From Burkholderiales bacterium RIFOXYD12_FULL_59_19 (GTDB taxonomy: Bacteria > Pseudomonadota > Gammaproteobacteria > Burkholderiales > Burkholderiaceae_C), in the NCBI GenBank assembly GCA_001771065.1, contig MESQ01000067.1, forward strand, positions 1 through 64,000: a DNA stretch of 64,000 nt, given 5' to 3'. Shown here piece after piece: positions 45,907 to 55,171 of the stretch. The notes below the pieces were generated by a model. The model did no database searches and had not been told where the DNA came from. It was given only the letters and a program-made list of their open reading frames with translations. Positions within the stretch are counted from its first letter, which is position 1; each line of letters begins with the position of its first letter. The position numbers and the translations under genes are program-made.

Positions 45907-45943
45907 GCCAAAAGACGCCAAATGTCCCGGTTGTTTGGCCGAT
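45907..45943. promoter_or_regulatory. candidate FlhD4C2 box upstream of fliC (no class II gene next to it)
   Basis: GCCAAAAGACG...GTTGTTTGGCCGAT is nearly the same as the site between fliE and fliF at 46887 (GCCAAAAGACG...GTTGTTCAGCCGAT). The inverted right half reads ATCGG-CC-AAACAACC, close to AAYGS-N2-AAATARCG. It is 270 bp upstream of the fliC start and 120 bp after the fliE paralogue. No plus-strand gene follows it closely. Confidence 0.55.
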
Positions 45944-46040
45944 GGGGCCATGGGGGTTAAAACCCGCCCCACAAGGCGTCATGGTATTTGTCGATTTCAA
46001 TCGACGATGCAGCGCCGTGGCCCGACTGAAGCAACGCGTA

Positions 46041-46062
46041 ATCCGGGCATTACTGCCCGGAT
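46041..46062 (-). terminator. possible terminator hairpin after the fliE paralogue
   Basis: ATCCGGGCA-(4 nt)-TGCCCGGAT is a perfect 9-bp stem three bases after the stop. There is no T-tract on the minus strand, so it may be a stability or processing hairpin rather than a true intrinsic terminator. Confidence 0.45.
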
Positions 46063-46064
46063 GA

Positions 46065-46415
46065 TCAGGGCTTCATGTTCATGACTTGCTGGTAAGCCGC
46101 CACCTGCTTGTTGCGCAAGTACATCCCCAGCTGAGAATTGTCGCCAGATTTTTGCAGGCCATCCATGGCGTCGTTCAGCACGGCACCAGGCTCGCCCAGG
46201 GCAAAGGCCTCGGTTGGGCCAGAAACCTTGTTTTGCGCCTCATTGACGCGCGCCAGCGTATGTTTTAGCGTGTCTGAAAAACTGACGCTGGACGACTCAA
46301 TCTTTGGCGCTGCCAGCTGGCACGGGTCGTCAACCTTGACCATTTGGCGCACCTGGCGTATTTGCGCCAGCACCGAATCAATGGACGCGCCAGAGGAGAC
46401 AGACGAGATAGCCAT
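46065..46415 (-). CDS. FliE paralogue (divergent second copy)
   Basis: A 116-residue protein clearly homologous to the FliE encoded 40 nt upstream: both share FSDTLK-T/S-L-R pairs, a QNK motif, EAF-LG-PG-LND and a C-terminal RNK-VAAYQ-VM-M block. In this copy the rod-interaction segment [12 protein letters not shown] is changed to NSQLGMYLRNKQ, and an extra Pro/Cys-containing stretch (VDDPCQLAAPK) occurs in the first half. It is not obviously a pseudogene: start, stop and frame are intact. It may form a mixed FliE ring or have taken another role. Confidence 0.85.
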   Translation of the reverse strand: MAISSVSSGASIDSVLAQIRQVRQMVKVDDPCQLAAPKIESSSVSFSDTLKHTLARVNEAQNKVSGPTEAFALGEPGAVLNDAMDGLQKSGDNSQLGMYLRNKQVAAYQQVMNMKP

Positions 46416-46455
46416 AAAAGTGCCAGTGGTTCAGCCGTTCAACGGGTGCGCCATG

Positions 46456-46806
46456 TCACGGCGTCATACTCATGACTTCCTGGTAGGCGGCCACCAGCTT
46501 GTTGCGTACCTGCACACCCATCTGGAAATTGATGCTGGCTTTTTGCAGGTCGACCATCACGTCATTGAGCGCCACCCCGGGTTTGCCCAGTTCAAACGCT
46601 TCGGCCTGGCTGTAGGCCTTGTTTTGGCTTTGACTGATACGCGTCAACGACCGTTTCAGGGTGTCCGAAAAGTTGACGCTGGCGGCGTCGCCATTCAGCG
46701 CCGACGCCTGGTCTGCGTCTGCCATTCCGGCGGATTGGCGCAGCTGGCGCATTTGCGTTAGCGCCGATTCAATCGGTGCGTTTGACAAGAGAGTCGGTAG
46801 CGCCAT
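46456..46806 (-). CDS. fliE: MS-ring/rod junction protein FliE
   Basis: A 116-residue protein from ATG 46806 ([13 protein letters not shown]), preceded by AAGGA; the track start at 46836 is ten codons upstream. The canonical C-terminal FliE sequence is present: [25 protein letters not shown]. FliE connects the FliF MS ring to the proximal rod and is exported early. It diverges from fliF across a candidate FlhDC box and is followed by a second fliE-like gene. Confidence 0.93.
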   Translation of the reverse strand: MALPTLLSNAPIESALTQMRQLRQSAGMADADQASALNGDAASVNFSDTLKRSLTRISQSQNKAYSQAEAFELGKPGVALNDVMVDLQKASINFQMGVQVRNKLVAAYQEVMSMTP

Positions 46807-46886
46807 GCGGAGTTCCTTTGGCGCCCAAGCGCCCATGATTGATCCAAGTGCCCCAAGCGTAGCCGCGTAAAGCCATGGTGCATCGC

Positions 46887-46923
46887 GCCAAAAGACGGCA
46901 AAAGCACCAGTTGTTCAGCCGAT
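46887..46923. promoter_or_regulatory. candidate FlhD4C2 box in the fliE-fliF divergent region
   Basis: Left half ATCGC-GCC-AAAAGACG and an inverted right half read as ATCGG-CT-GAACAACT resemble the FlhDC half-site AAYGS-N2-3-AAATARCG with a spacer in the normal range. It lies between the divergent fliE (start 46806) and fliF (start 46948) and can serve both. The 37-bp core matches the sites at 45907 and 24422. Confidence 0.62.
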
Positions 46924-46947
46924 CAGCCCACCGACCCTAATCGCACA

Positions 46948-48639
46948 ATGCTTGGCATGAGTAATGACGCCACCGCCCCCAACCCGGCCTTGCTGGACCA
47001 GTGGCGCGCCAACCCGCGGCTGCCGCTGATGCTGGGGGTGTCGGCCCTGGTGGCCGCTGTGGCTGCCATGTGGCTGTGGAGCCGGGCCCCCGATTACGGC
47101 GTGCTGTACAGCAATTTGTCGGACCGTGATGGCGGCGCCATCATTGCCTCGCTGCAGCAAATGAACATCCCGTACAAGTTCACCGACGGCGGTGGCGCCT
47201 TGCTGGTAGCTGCCAACAAGGTGCCCGAGGCGCGCTTGCGACTGGCGGCACAAGGCTTGCCCAAGGGCGGCACAATGGGCTTTGAGCTGCTGGACAACCA
47301 GAAGTTTGGCACCAGCCAGTTTGCCGAACAGGTCAACTACCAGCGCGCCCTGGAGGGCGAGTTGGCGCGCTCCATCAATTCGATTTCGGCAGTCAGCATG
47401 TCGCGTGTGCATCTGGCCCTGCCCAAGCCCTCACTGTTTGTGCGCGACCAGAAAAAGCCAAGCGCTTCGGTGGTGTTGACCCTGCACCAGGGCCGCAGCA
47501 TTGATGAGGCGCAGATCAGCGCCGTGGTGCACCTGATCTCGAGCAGCGTGCCCGAACTGTCGGCCAAAAGCATTACCGTGGTCGACCAGGCCGGCAACCT
47601 GCTGTCTGCGGCCAATGTCAACACACGTGGTCTGGACACCAGCCAGCTGAAGTACGCACAAGAGATTGAGCAGGGCTACATTCGCCGTATCGAGGCCATT
47701 TTGCTGCCCATCGTCGGGCCCGGCAATGTCCATGCCCAGGTGTCGGCCGATGTCGATTTTTCCGTGGTTGAAAACACCGACGAAAAATACCGTCCCAACG
47801 ACGGCAGCGGCAACGCGGCCATCCGCAGTCAGCAGATCAGCGAATCCAGCCAGGCTGGCGGCGGTGCCGCTGGCGGGGTACCGGGGGCGCTCAGCAACCA
47901 GGCACCGCAAACGCCGCTGCTTGCCAGCGCGGCGGCCAGTGCAGCGGCACCGGCCGCCACCGCATCGCAACCCCAGCCAGACACCAACGCTGGCGTGGCA
48001 GCAGCCAATGCGCGCTCTGATGGCACCACCAACTATGAACTGGACCGCTCAATCCGCCATGTGCAGCAAGGTGCTGGCAACATCAAACGCCTGTCGGCGG
48101 CGGTGCTGGTGAACTACCGCAGCCAGCTCAATGCACAGGGCAAGCGCGACAACCAGGCGTTGACGGCAGAGGAACTTGAACAGATCAAAAACCTGGTGAA
48201 GGAAACCATGGGCTTCAGCGCAGAGCGCGGCGACTCGGTCAACGTGGTCAATAGCCCCTTCGCCGAGGAACCCAAGGTCGAGCTGCCTGAGCTGCCATGG
48301 TGGCGCCAGCCCGAAAACATTGAGCTGGCCACGGTGGCGGGCAAAGGCCTGCTGATGGGCGTGCTCGGTTTGTACTTGCTGCTGGGGGTGTTCCGGCCTT
48401 TGTTGAACAAGTTTTTGCAGCCAGCGGGCGCTGCACACGCCCCGGCCCAGGCCAATGGCACCGAACAGGTGGGTACCGACATGGGCGCCAGTGCCACGGC
48501 GCCGCAGTCAGCGCCAGCGCATGACCCGCAAGTGCGGCGGCACCAGGAAAATATCCAATACGCACAAAAATCGGCGCTTGAGGGCCCCCAAATGGTGGCC
48601 ATGGTGGTGAAGAACTGGATGGGAAAAAGCAATGAATGA
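46948..48639 (+). CDS. fliF: flagellar MS-ring protein FliF
   Basis: A 563-residue inner-membrane protein that forms the basal-body MS ring and houses the export gate. Membrane helices are at ~29-48 (LPLMLGVSALVAAVAAMWLW) and ~455-475 (VAGKGLLMGVLGLYLLLG). RBM blocks include DYGVLYSNLSDRDGGAI, FGTSQFAEQVNYQRALEGEL and VVDQAGNLLS. An Ala/Pro/Gln-rich insertion lies at ~305-355. The C-terminus binds FliG. Start ATG 46948 or 46957 (MSND); neither has a strong ribosome site. It overlaps fliG by 8 nt. Confidence 0.96.
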   Translation: MLGMSNDATAPNPALLDQWRANPRLPLMLGVSALVAAVAAMWLWSRAPDYGVLYSNLSDRDGGAIIASLQQMNIPYKFTDGGGALLVAANKVPEARLRLAAQGLPKGGTMGFELLDNQKFGTSQFAEQVNYQRALEGELARSINSISAVSMSRVHLALPKPSLFVRDQKKPSASVVLTLHQGRSIDEAQISAVVHLISSSVPELSAKSITVVDQAGNLLSAANVNTRGLDTSQLKYAQEIEQGYIRRIEAILLPIVGPGNVHAQVSADVDFSVVENTDEKYRPNDGSGNAAIRSQQISESSQAGGGAAGGVPGALSNQAPQTPLLASAAASAAAPAATASQPQPDTNAGVAAANARSDGTTNYELDRSIRHVQQGAGNIKRLSAAVLVNYRSQLNAQGKRDNQALTAEELEQIKNLVKETMGFSAERGDSVNVVNSPFAEEPKVELPELPWWRQPENIELATVAGKGLLMGVLGLYLLLGVFRPLLNKFLQPAGAAHAPAQANGTEQVGTDMGASATAPQSAPAHDPQVRRHQENIQYAQKSALEGPQMVAMVVKNWMGKSNE

Positions 48640-49624
48640 AGGCATCAGAAAAAGTGCCATCCTGCTGATGTCGCTGGGTGAAGAAGGCGCCGGCAGCGTG
48701 CTGCAACACCTGTCACAAACAGCGGTACAGACGCTGGGCGAGGCCATCGCCGGCTTGCAACAGGTCAGGCACGAAGAAGTGTCGAACGTGCTGGAAGAGT
48801 TCCGCATGGAAACCGAGCAATATTCGGCCATGCACCTCGATTCAGGCAGCTACCTGCGCGGTGTGCTGAACAAGGCGCTGGGCAATGACCGGGCGGCCGA
48901 CCTGTTGGAAAACATTTCCCAGTCAAATGAATCGGCCAGCGGCATCGAGCGGCTCAACCATTTGGCTGCCGCCGAGGTGGCCGAACTGATCCGCGACGAA
49001 CATCCGCAAATCATTGCCACGCTGCTGGTGCACATGGAGCGCAACAAGGCCGCCGACGTGCTGCAGCACCTGTCTGAGCGGGTGCGCTACGACGCCCTGT
49101 TGCGTGTGGCCACATTTGGCGGCGTGCAACCCGCCGCGCTCAAGGAGCTGACCGAGGTGCTTTCCGAAATGCTATCGGGCGAAGGTGTCAAGCACAGCGG
49201 GCTGGGCGGCGTCAGGGCGGCGGCAGAAATTGTCAACCAGATGAGCAGCACCCAAGAAGAAGATCTGATCAAACATGTGCGCGAACATGACGAAAACCTG
49301 GCGCAAAAAATTCTCGACCAGATGTTCCTGTTTGAAAATCTGCTGGAGCTTGAGGACAAGGCGATCCAACTGTTGCTCAAAGAGGTGGAGTCGGAGTCTT
49401 TGATCATTGCGCTCAAGGGTTCGCCCCAGGAGATGCGCGACAAGTTTCTCAAAAACATGTCGCAGCGCGCAGCCGAAGCCTTGCGCGAAGACCTGGAAAT
49501 ACGCGGCCCGGTGCGTGTGTCTCAGGTCGAGGCAGAACAAAAGAACATCTTGATGATCGTGCGCCGCCTCACCGACGCCGGCGAGATCACCGCCGGTGCC
49601 TCGGGCCAGGATGCCTATGTCTGA
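48632..49624 (+). CDS. fliG: flagellar motor switch protein FliG
   Basis: A 330-residue rotor protein. The N-terminal domain binds FliF, the middle domain has the EHPQ motif (IRDEHPQIIATLLVHMERNKAADVL) and the C-terminal torque helix carries the charged residues that face MotA (SESLIIALKGSPQEMRDKFLKNMSQRAAEALREDLE). Full normal length. Overlaps fliF and fliH by 8 nt each. Confidence 0.97.
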   Translation: MNEGIRKSAILLMSLGEEGAGSVLQHLSQTAVQTLGEAIAGLQQVRHEEVSNVLEEFRMETEQYSAMHLDSGSYLRGVLNKALGNDRAADLLENISQSNESASGIERLNHLAAAEVAELIRDEHPQIIATLLVHMERNKAADVLQHLSERVRYDALLRVATFGGVQPAALKELTEVLSEMLSGEGVKHSGLGGVRAAAEIVNQMSSTQEEDLIKHVREHDENLAQKILDQMFLFENLLELEDKAIQLLLKEVESESLIIALKGSPQEMRDKFLKNMSQRAAEALREDLEIRGPVRVSQVEAEQKNILMIVRRLTDAGEITAGASGQDAYV

Positions 49625-50345
49625 GCGCATCACCCATGCACCGCGTCAGGGTGTCCCGCCGGCACTGATGAGTGCCTGGCAGCGCTGGGAGATGAACATG
49701 ATTTCAACACAGCCCGTCGGTGCAGCCAGCCCGGTTGACGCCGGCAGTGCGGCACCGGCACCGCCGTTGGTGCTGGACGAGGCAGCACTGGCCGAGCTAA
49801 GGCAACAGGCCCAGCGGTCGGGTGAAATCGAAGGCCGGCAGCAGGGTTATGCCCAAGGCTTGGCACAAGGCCAGACCGACGGTTATGCCGCGGGCCTGAA
49901 GCTGGCGCAGGCGCAGGCGCAGGCGCTGCGGACCCTGCTGGCGTCACTGCCAGCGGCTTTGCAGGCGGCCGAACGCGAGGTGGCCGACGACTTGCTGGCG
50001 CTGGCGCTCGACATTGCGCGCCAGATGGTGGGCCAGGCGCTGGTGACCGAGCCCGAACACATCTTGACGCTGGTGCGCGAATTGCTGCGCACCGAGCCAA
50101 CGCTCAGCGGCACGCCCCGGCTGCTGATGCATGTAGATGACGCCGCGCTGGTACAGCAGCATCTGGCCGATGATTTACATGCCGCCGGCTGGCGCATCCG
50201 CACCGATCTGACCATCAGTCGCGGTGGCTGCCGCGTACATGCCGCCAGCGGCGCGCTGGACGCCACCCTGGAAACACGCTGGGAACGCGTGGCCAGCGCA
50301 TTTGTGCGCAGCGCGACACCGCCACCAGAAGAACCGCATGACTGA
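49617..50345 (+). CDS. fliH: flagellar export ATPase regulator FliH
   Basis: A 242-residue protein from ATG 49617 (MSERITHAP). It has an N-terminal FliN-binding part with conserved Trp residues (SAWQRWEM), a central GxxxG-type helix region ([24 protein letters not shown]) and a C-terminal domain binding FliI ([19 protein letters not shown]). It holds the FliI ATPase at the export gate. The track start at 49596 is inside fliG. It overlaps fliI by 8 nt. Confidence 0.93.
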   Translation: MSERITHAPRQGVPPALMSAWQRWEMNMISTQPVGAASPVDAGSAAPAPPLVLDEAALAELRQQAQRSGEIEGRQQGYAQGLAQGQTDGYAAGLKLAQAQAQALRTLLASLPAALQAAEREVADDLLALALDIARQMVGQALVTEPEHILTLVRELLRTEPTLSGTPRLLMHVDDAALVQQHLADDLHAAGWRIRTDLTISRGGCRVHAASGALDATLETRWERVASAFVRSATPPPEEPHD

Positions 50346-51747
50346 CACCGCCAGTGCGCCTGCCCTTGACTCGCCCCTGCTGCGTTGGCAAACCGAGTTG
50401 CGCCAGGCGCGCGCTGCCGTGACCGAAAGTACGCCGGTACTGGCCTGTGGCCGGCTGACGCGGGCGGTGGGCCTGGTGCTGGAAGCGGTGGGCTTGAGAA
50501 TACCCATGGGCAGCGACTGCCTGATTGAACTGCCGCCCGGCCATGCGCACAAAACGGCCGAAGCCGAGGTGGTTGGTTTTGCCGGCGAACGCATTTTTTT
50601 GATGCCGCAAACCGAGGTCGACGGACTACTTCCCGGCGCCCGGGTTTTTGCACTTGAATCGGCGCCCGGCCGGGGCGACGGCAGCGGCCCAAAAACCAAA
50701 CGGCTGCCGGTAGGCGAAGGCATGCTGGGACGTGTGGTTGACGCCATGGGGCGACCGCTGGACGCCTTCGGGCCGCTCAAATTTTCGCGTAAAGTGCCGC
50801 TGTCGGCGGCCCCCATCAACCCCCTGAGCCGGGCCCCGATTGACAGCGTGCTCGATGTCGGTGTGCGCGCCATCAATGCCCTGCTGACCGTGGGCCGCGG
50901 CCAGCGCATGGGGCTGTTTGCCGGCTCCGGTGTTGGCAAAAGCGTGCTGCTGGGCATGATGGCCCGCTACACCAGCGCCGACGTCATTGTGGTGGGCCTG
51001 ATTGGTGAACGTGGTCGCGAGGTCAAGGATTTTATTGACAACACGCTCGGCCCAGAAGGCATGCAACGCGCCGTGGTGGTGGCGGCACCGGCCGACACGT
51101 CGCCACTGCTGCGGCTGCAAGGGGCGTCCTATGCCACCTGCCTGGCCGAATATTTTCGCGACCAAGGCAAACATGTACTGTTGATCATGGATTCCTTAAC
51201 ACGCTACGCCATGGCCCAGCGTGAAATTGCGCTGGCCGTGGGCGAACCGCCGGCCACCAAGGGCTACCCGCCGTCGGTGTTTGCCAAATTGCCGGCGCTG
51301 GTGGAGCGTGCCGGCAACGGCGCCAAAGTCGGAGGCGGCTCCATTACCGCGTTTTACACAGTGCTGACCGAAGGCGACGACATGCAGGACCCGATTGCAG
51401 ATTCAGCCCGCGCCATTCTTGACGGCCATGTGGTGCTGTCACGCAATCTGGCCGAATCAGGCCACTACCCGGCCATCGACATCGAGGCCTCCATCAGCCG
51501 CGCCATGACGGCCTTGATTGAGCCGTCCCAATTTGATTTGGTGCGCAACTTCAAGCAGATGCTGTCGCGCTACCAGCGCAACCGCGACCTGATCAGCGTG
51601 GGCGCCTATGCCCCGGGGCACGACGCCCAGCTTGATCGCGCGGTGGCGATGTACCCAAAAATTGAGGCTTTCCTGCAGCAAACCATGCATGAACGCGTGA
51701 ACTACGAAGCCGCGGTGGGCCAGCTCGACAGCTTGTTCCAAGGCTGA
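50338..51747 (+). CDS. fliI: flagellum-specific ATPase FliI
   Basis: A 469-residue F1-like ATPase from ATG 50338 ([11 protein letters not shown]); the longer track start lies in fliH. Walker A is [13 protein letters not shown], followed by [13 protein letters not shown], the Walker B region [18 protein letters not shown], and the [17 protein letters not shown] motif. It drives early steps of flagellar protein export with FliH and FliJ. Confidence 0.97.
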   Translation: MTDTASAPALDSPLLRWQTELRQARAAVTESTPVLACGRLTRAVGLVLEAVGLRIPMGSDCLIELPPGHAHKTAEAEVVGFAGERIFLMPQTEVDGLLPGARVFALESAPGRGDGSGPKTKRLPVGEGMLGRVVDAMGRPLDAFGPLKFSRKVPLSAAPINPLSRAPIDSVLDVGVRAINALLTVGRGQRMGLFAGSGVGKSVLLGMMARYTSADVIVVGLIGERGREVKDFIDNTLGPEGMQRAVVVAAPADTSPLLRLQGASYATCLAEYFRDQGKHVLLIMDSLTRYAMAQREIALAVGEPPATKGYPPSVFAKLPALVERAGNGAKVGGGSITAFYTVLTEGDDMQDPIADSARAILDGHVVLSRNLAESGHYPAIDIEASISRAMTALIEPSQFDLVRNFKQMLSRYQRNRDLISVGAYAPGHDAQLDRAVAMYPKIEAFLQQTMHERVNYEAAVGQLDSLFQG

Positions 51748-51773
51748 TGCCGCACCGCTAACGAGAAAACGTC

Positions 51774-52229
51774 ATGTCCAACAAAATGCCACTTGCCACC
51801 CTGATCGAACTGGCACAGAACAAAACGGATGAGGCCACCCGCCGGCTTGGCAAGTTGCAAGGTGCACAAACCAGCGCTGCCAGCAAGCTCGACATGCTGC
51901 AGCAGTACCGGCAGGAATACCTCAGCCAGCTACAAACACACCTGAACGACGGTCTGGCCGCGGCCCAGTTGCGCAACTTCCACAACTTTATCCGCACCCT
52001 CGATAACGCCATTGAGCAGCAGCGCCTGTTGAGCGTACAAGCCGACAACCAGCTCGCCCATGGCCGCACCGATTGGCAACACAACAAGTGCCGGCTCAAT
52101 TCCTTTGACACCCTGGCCCAGCGCGTGCAACAGCAGGAAATGCTGGCCCTGAACAAGCGTGAACAGCGCGACTCCGACGAACGCAGTGCGCGCCAGTTCT
52201 ACCTGCGCATGAGCACCGCCAACGACTGA
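51774..52229 (+). CDS. fliJ: flagellar export protein FliJ
   Basis: A 151-residue, almost wholly helical coiled-coil protein (ELAQNKTDEATRRLGKLQGAQ, LDMLQQYRQEYLSQLQ). It sits between fliI and fliK as usual and acts as the stalk of the FliI ring and as a chaperone escort. Normal family length. Starts 26 nt after the fliI stop. Confidence 0.92.
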   Translation: MSNKMPLATLIELAQNKTDEATRRLGKLQGAQTSAASKLDMLQQYRQEYLSQLQTHLNDGLAAAQLRNFHNFIRTLDNAIEQQRLLSVQADNQLAHGRTDWQHNKCRLNSFDTLAQRVQQQEMLALNKREQRDSDERSARQFYLRMSTAND

Positions 52230-52248
52230 GCGCACCCTGGAACACACC

Positions 52249-55038
52249 ATGTCTGTCATTCTTCCAGCTACTGCCCTGACACCACTGACAGGCGGCCGGG
52301 CCGCCAAGGCCAGCGCCAGCAGCATGGGAACCTCGGCTGAATCGCTCAGCTTCAGCGAGGTGTTTGTGCTGTCGCTGAAAACAGCGCCGGTCGGCACCAA
52401 AGCCGGGGCGGCCACGGTCATTACCCAAACTGTTGAAGCAGTCGTTGCGAAAGCGCCAGAGGAACCCCAGGCAGAGGGCAGTTATCCCGCAGACCTGCTG
52501 GGCGCCATGGTGATGGCCCTGCAAACCCTTGACCGGGCCATGCCCACAGCCCCGGCAATCACGACAGCCGCTAGGAGTAAATCGGCACCAACTGACCCTG
52601 AGGGCCTGACCGCCACCCAAGGCAGCCACCACCCGGCCCCAGAGACGGCCACCACCACAACCCCCATCGTCAGCGCAATGGCCGCTGGGGCACCTCAGCC
52701 AGTCCACCCTGCCGACTTAACACCAGCACCAGTTGCCGCACCGGATGCAGCGCCCACGCGGCCTGCCACCGATACGACCCCCATGCCTGGTCACACACCA
52801 GCAGCCCCGTCAATCGCCCACCCCCTGCCTGAGGCAGCCATCGTCAGCAACACCCAAAGCCACACAGCCCAAGCACCACAATCCAGCGGGCAAAAGGCAA
52901 TGACCAGTGCCTTGCATGTGCCAGCCAAAGATGACACCTCGACAAGCACTGCGATCGAACCAGCCAAAGGCGTAATCACGGCGGCGCCTGTCGCCGACCT
53001 ACCAGACACGGCAAGCACTGCGGCGGCCAGCCCCGTCATGGCATCGGTCACCGCCTTCAACAGTGTGGCGGAAAGGATCACTCAGCCAGTTCGCCCGGCC
53101 ACCTTAACGCCATTAACACCGCAAGCATCGGTCGCAATACCCGTCGCAGCGCCTATTGCTGCGTCCGTGGTGTCGCCCGTTGCAGCACCCGCGCAGTTTG
53201 CTGCCGATCCGGCACCCTTGTCAGCTCACACACCGGTAGCGAAACAAGCCACCCGCAACCCGCCAGTGACAACTGTTGCCAGCAGCACCCCAAGTCCCAC
53301 CGTCCAAACCCCTCAGTCCAGCAGGCAAAACACGGTGCCAAGCGCCTTGCCTATGCCAGCCACAGGTGAAAACACGACAAACCCTGTAGCCGAGCCAGCC
53401 AAAGGTGAAATCACGGCGGCGCCTGTTACAGATCTACCAGGCGCGGCAAGCCTTGTTGCGCCCAGCCCCGTCATGGCACCGATCACCGCCGTCGACCGCA
53501 TGGTGGACGGGTTCACTCAGCCAGTTCGCCCGGCAGCCTTTACGCCATTCATACCGCAAGCGCCGGTTGCGGTACCCGTTGTTGCGGCGTCCGAGGTATC
53601 GCCCGCTGCATCGCACGCACAAGCTGCCGCCGATGCAGCACCCTTGTCGGCTCACACAGCAGCAGCCCAACCAACCGCCCGCACCCCGCCAGAAGCAGCC
53701 GTTGTTGGCAGCACCTCACGCCACATCCCCCAAGCGCCGCAATCCAGCGGGCAAAACACCTTGCGTGCGTCAGCCAAAGATGCCCCCCCGACAAGCCCTG
53801 CGATTGAGCTCGCCAAAGGCACAATCACGGCAGCCCCTGTTACCGGCCTACCGGACACAGCCAGCCCTGCTGCGACAAGAAGCCCTGCGACAGCCAGCCC
53901 AGTCATGACACCAGTCACCACTTTCAACCGCGTGGCTGATGGGCTCACTCAGCCAGTTCGCCCGGCAGGCTTAACACCATTGACACCGCAAGCGCTGGTT
54001 GCAGCGCCGATTGCAGCATCAGTCCCAGCGCCCGCTGCCGCACCCACACGGCCTGCAGCCAATACGACATCCGTGTCAATTCAAACTCCGGTAGCTCAGT
54101 CAACCGCCCGCACCCTGCCAGAGACAAGCCTTGGCAGCAGTACTGGCAACCAAACCACAGAAATACCAGCGACGGCAAGTGCCGTCCCGACAGGCCCCGC
54201 CCTGGCAACGGCCACGGTCATGAACGGCATGGCTGAGACCTTGATCCGGACCGTCAGCCTGATGGCGCAAAAACAGGCCACACCACTCCAGCCCGCTGCC
54301 TCGCCAGTTCGCCCTGCCCTTGTGAACGACGCGCCAGCCGAAGCACTTGCCACCGACGGGAGCACCGCACCGCTGCTGCCAAACCTTGACACCACGTCGT
54401 CAACGGAGGCAGCCAGCAGCTTTATCCTCAGCAGCAACAGTGACAACCTCGGCCACGGCGACACCTTTGACAACACCGCCAATAACATCGTCAACACAGG
54501 TTTTCTGCCGCAACCCGGGCCGACAGCGCCCAACCCTGCGGCAGCAGCTACGGGCCTCGCCAACACCCACCCGACCGACGCCAACGTGGTTCAGGCACTG
54601 CTCAGCCCCGAAGTCAGCAGCAAGGAATGGCGTCACGCACTGAGCCAGCAGGTGGTGCATCTGAAGCAGTCTGATCAGCAGGTCGCCGAGTTACAACTCA
54701 ACCCACCTGGCCTGGGACCCTTGAAGGTCACCTTGGCGATGGTTGATCAGCAGATGCAGCTCATGTTTGTGTCTGCCCATGCCGCCGTGCGGGCGGCAGT
54801 TGAAGCGGCCGTGCCACAATTACGCGCCAGTCTGGCCGACACTGGCATCAGTCTGGGCAACACCACGGTGAGCGCCGACAACCAGCCCCAGGCGGCATTT
54901 GCCCAAAGCCAACAGAATGCCTCCCAGCAGCGCCGGGCCTACCGGCAGGCCAGCCAGAGCACCCCGGCATCTTTCAATCCGGGCCCGGCTTCAGGCCGCA
55001 GCCAACCCAGCCATGGCAGAGTGGACACTTTTGCCTGA
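52249..55038 (+). CDS. fliK: flagellar hook-length control protein FliK (long, with internal repeats)
   Basis: A 929-residue molecular ruler. About 800 residues are Ala/Pro/Thr-rich and low-complexity, including three full and one partial copy of a ~143-residue repeat. The C-terminal Flg_hook domain (~800-890) has LQLNPPGLGPLKVTLAM and HAAVRAAVEAAVPQLRASLADTGISLG, the part that contacts FlhB to switch export. The tail is Gln/Ser-rich. Typical FliK is around 400-500 residues, so this is about twice the normal size. It is the last gene of fliFGHIJK; fliL follows after 133 nt. Confidence 0.92.
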   Translation: MSVILPATALTPLTGGRAAKASASSMGTSAESLSFSEVFVLSLKTAPVGTKAGAATVITQTVEAVVAKAPEEPQAEGSYPADLLGAMVMALQTLDRAMPTAPAITTAARSKSAPTDPEGLTATQGSHHPAPETATTTTPIVSAMAAGAPQPVHPADLTPAPVAAPDAAPTRPATDTTPMPGHTPAAPSIAHPLPEAAIVSNTQSHTAQAPQSSGQKAMTSALHVPAKDDTSTSTAIEPAKGVITAAPVADLPDTASTAAASPVMASVTAFNSVAERITQPVRPATLTPLTPQASVAIPVAAPIAASVVSPVAAPAQFAADPAPLSAHTPVAKQATRNPPVTTVASSTPSPTVQTPQSSRQNTVPSALPMPATGENTTNPVAEPAKGEITAAPVTDLPGAASLVAPSPVMAPITAVDRMVDGFTQPVRPAAFTPFIPQAPVAVPVVAASEVSPAASHAQAAADAAPLSAHTAAAQPTARTPPEAAVVGSTSRHIPQAPQSSGQNTLRASAKDAPPTSPAIELAKGTITAAPVTGLPDTASPAATRSPATASPVMTPVTTFNRVADGLTQPVRPAGLTPLTPQALVAAPIAASVPAPAAAPTRPAANTTSVSIQTPVAQSTARTLPETSLGSSTGNQTTEIPATASAVPTGPALATATVMNGMAETLIRTVSLMAQKQATPLQPAASPVRPALVNDAPAEALATDGSTAPLLPNLDTTSSTEAASSFILSSNSDNLGHGDTFDNTANNIVNTGFLPQPGPTAPNPAAAATGLANTHPTDANVVQALLSPEVSSKEWRHALSQQVVHLKQSDQQVAELQLNPPGLGPLKVTLAMVDQQMQLMFVSAHAAVRAAVEAAVPQLRASLADTGISLGNTTVSADNQPQAAFAQSQQNASQQRRAYRQASQSTPASFNPGPASGRSQPSHGRVDTFA
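52795..54282 (+). repeat. intragenic tandem repeats of ~430 bp in fliK (3 full copies + 1 partial)
   Basis: Copies begin at 52795 (435 bp), 53230 (426 bp), 53656 (429 bp) and 54085 (partial, about 200 bp). Shared landmarks are AKG-ITAAPV--LP, MTQP-like TQPVRPA-LTP--PQA, APLSAH, and TP-A followed by QAPQSSGQN. All lengths are multiples of three, keeping the frame. Sequence identity is partial, so the duplications are not recent. Confidence 0.85.
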
Positions 55039-55171
55039 CGATCACGGGCCCAACAGCGGCATACGGCACACGGCAAAGCCAAGATTTGAAGCCCTTTACG
55101 CCTTGTGATCAAGTGATGCCGGTGCGGGAATTTGCCCAACAATCGAGACCAGATCCAAACTCAGCGACCCT

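Larger units (their letters stand above)
45637..46064. other. 428-nt regulatory gap between fliC and the fliE paralogues
   Basis: No credible gene is seen. The gap holds the fliC leader with its ribosome site, the sigma-28 promoter (45732-45758), a candidate FlhDC box (45907-45943), a short palindrome GTCGATT-TC-AATCGAC at 45990-46005 and a hairpin just after the fliE paralogue's stop (46041-46062). The small ORF at 45776-46000 has no family resemblance and overlaps these signals. Confidence 0.7.

Noticed and set aside
45776-46000. Small minus-strand ORF of 74 residues upstream of fliC
   Set aside because: No ribosome site or family resemblance, and it overlaps the FlhDC-like element; it is just an open frame in a regulatory gap.
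46065-46415. fliE paralogue as a pseudogene
   Set aside because: Its frame is intact, family landmarks are kept and the length equals the first copy; divergence alone is not evidence of decay.
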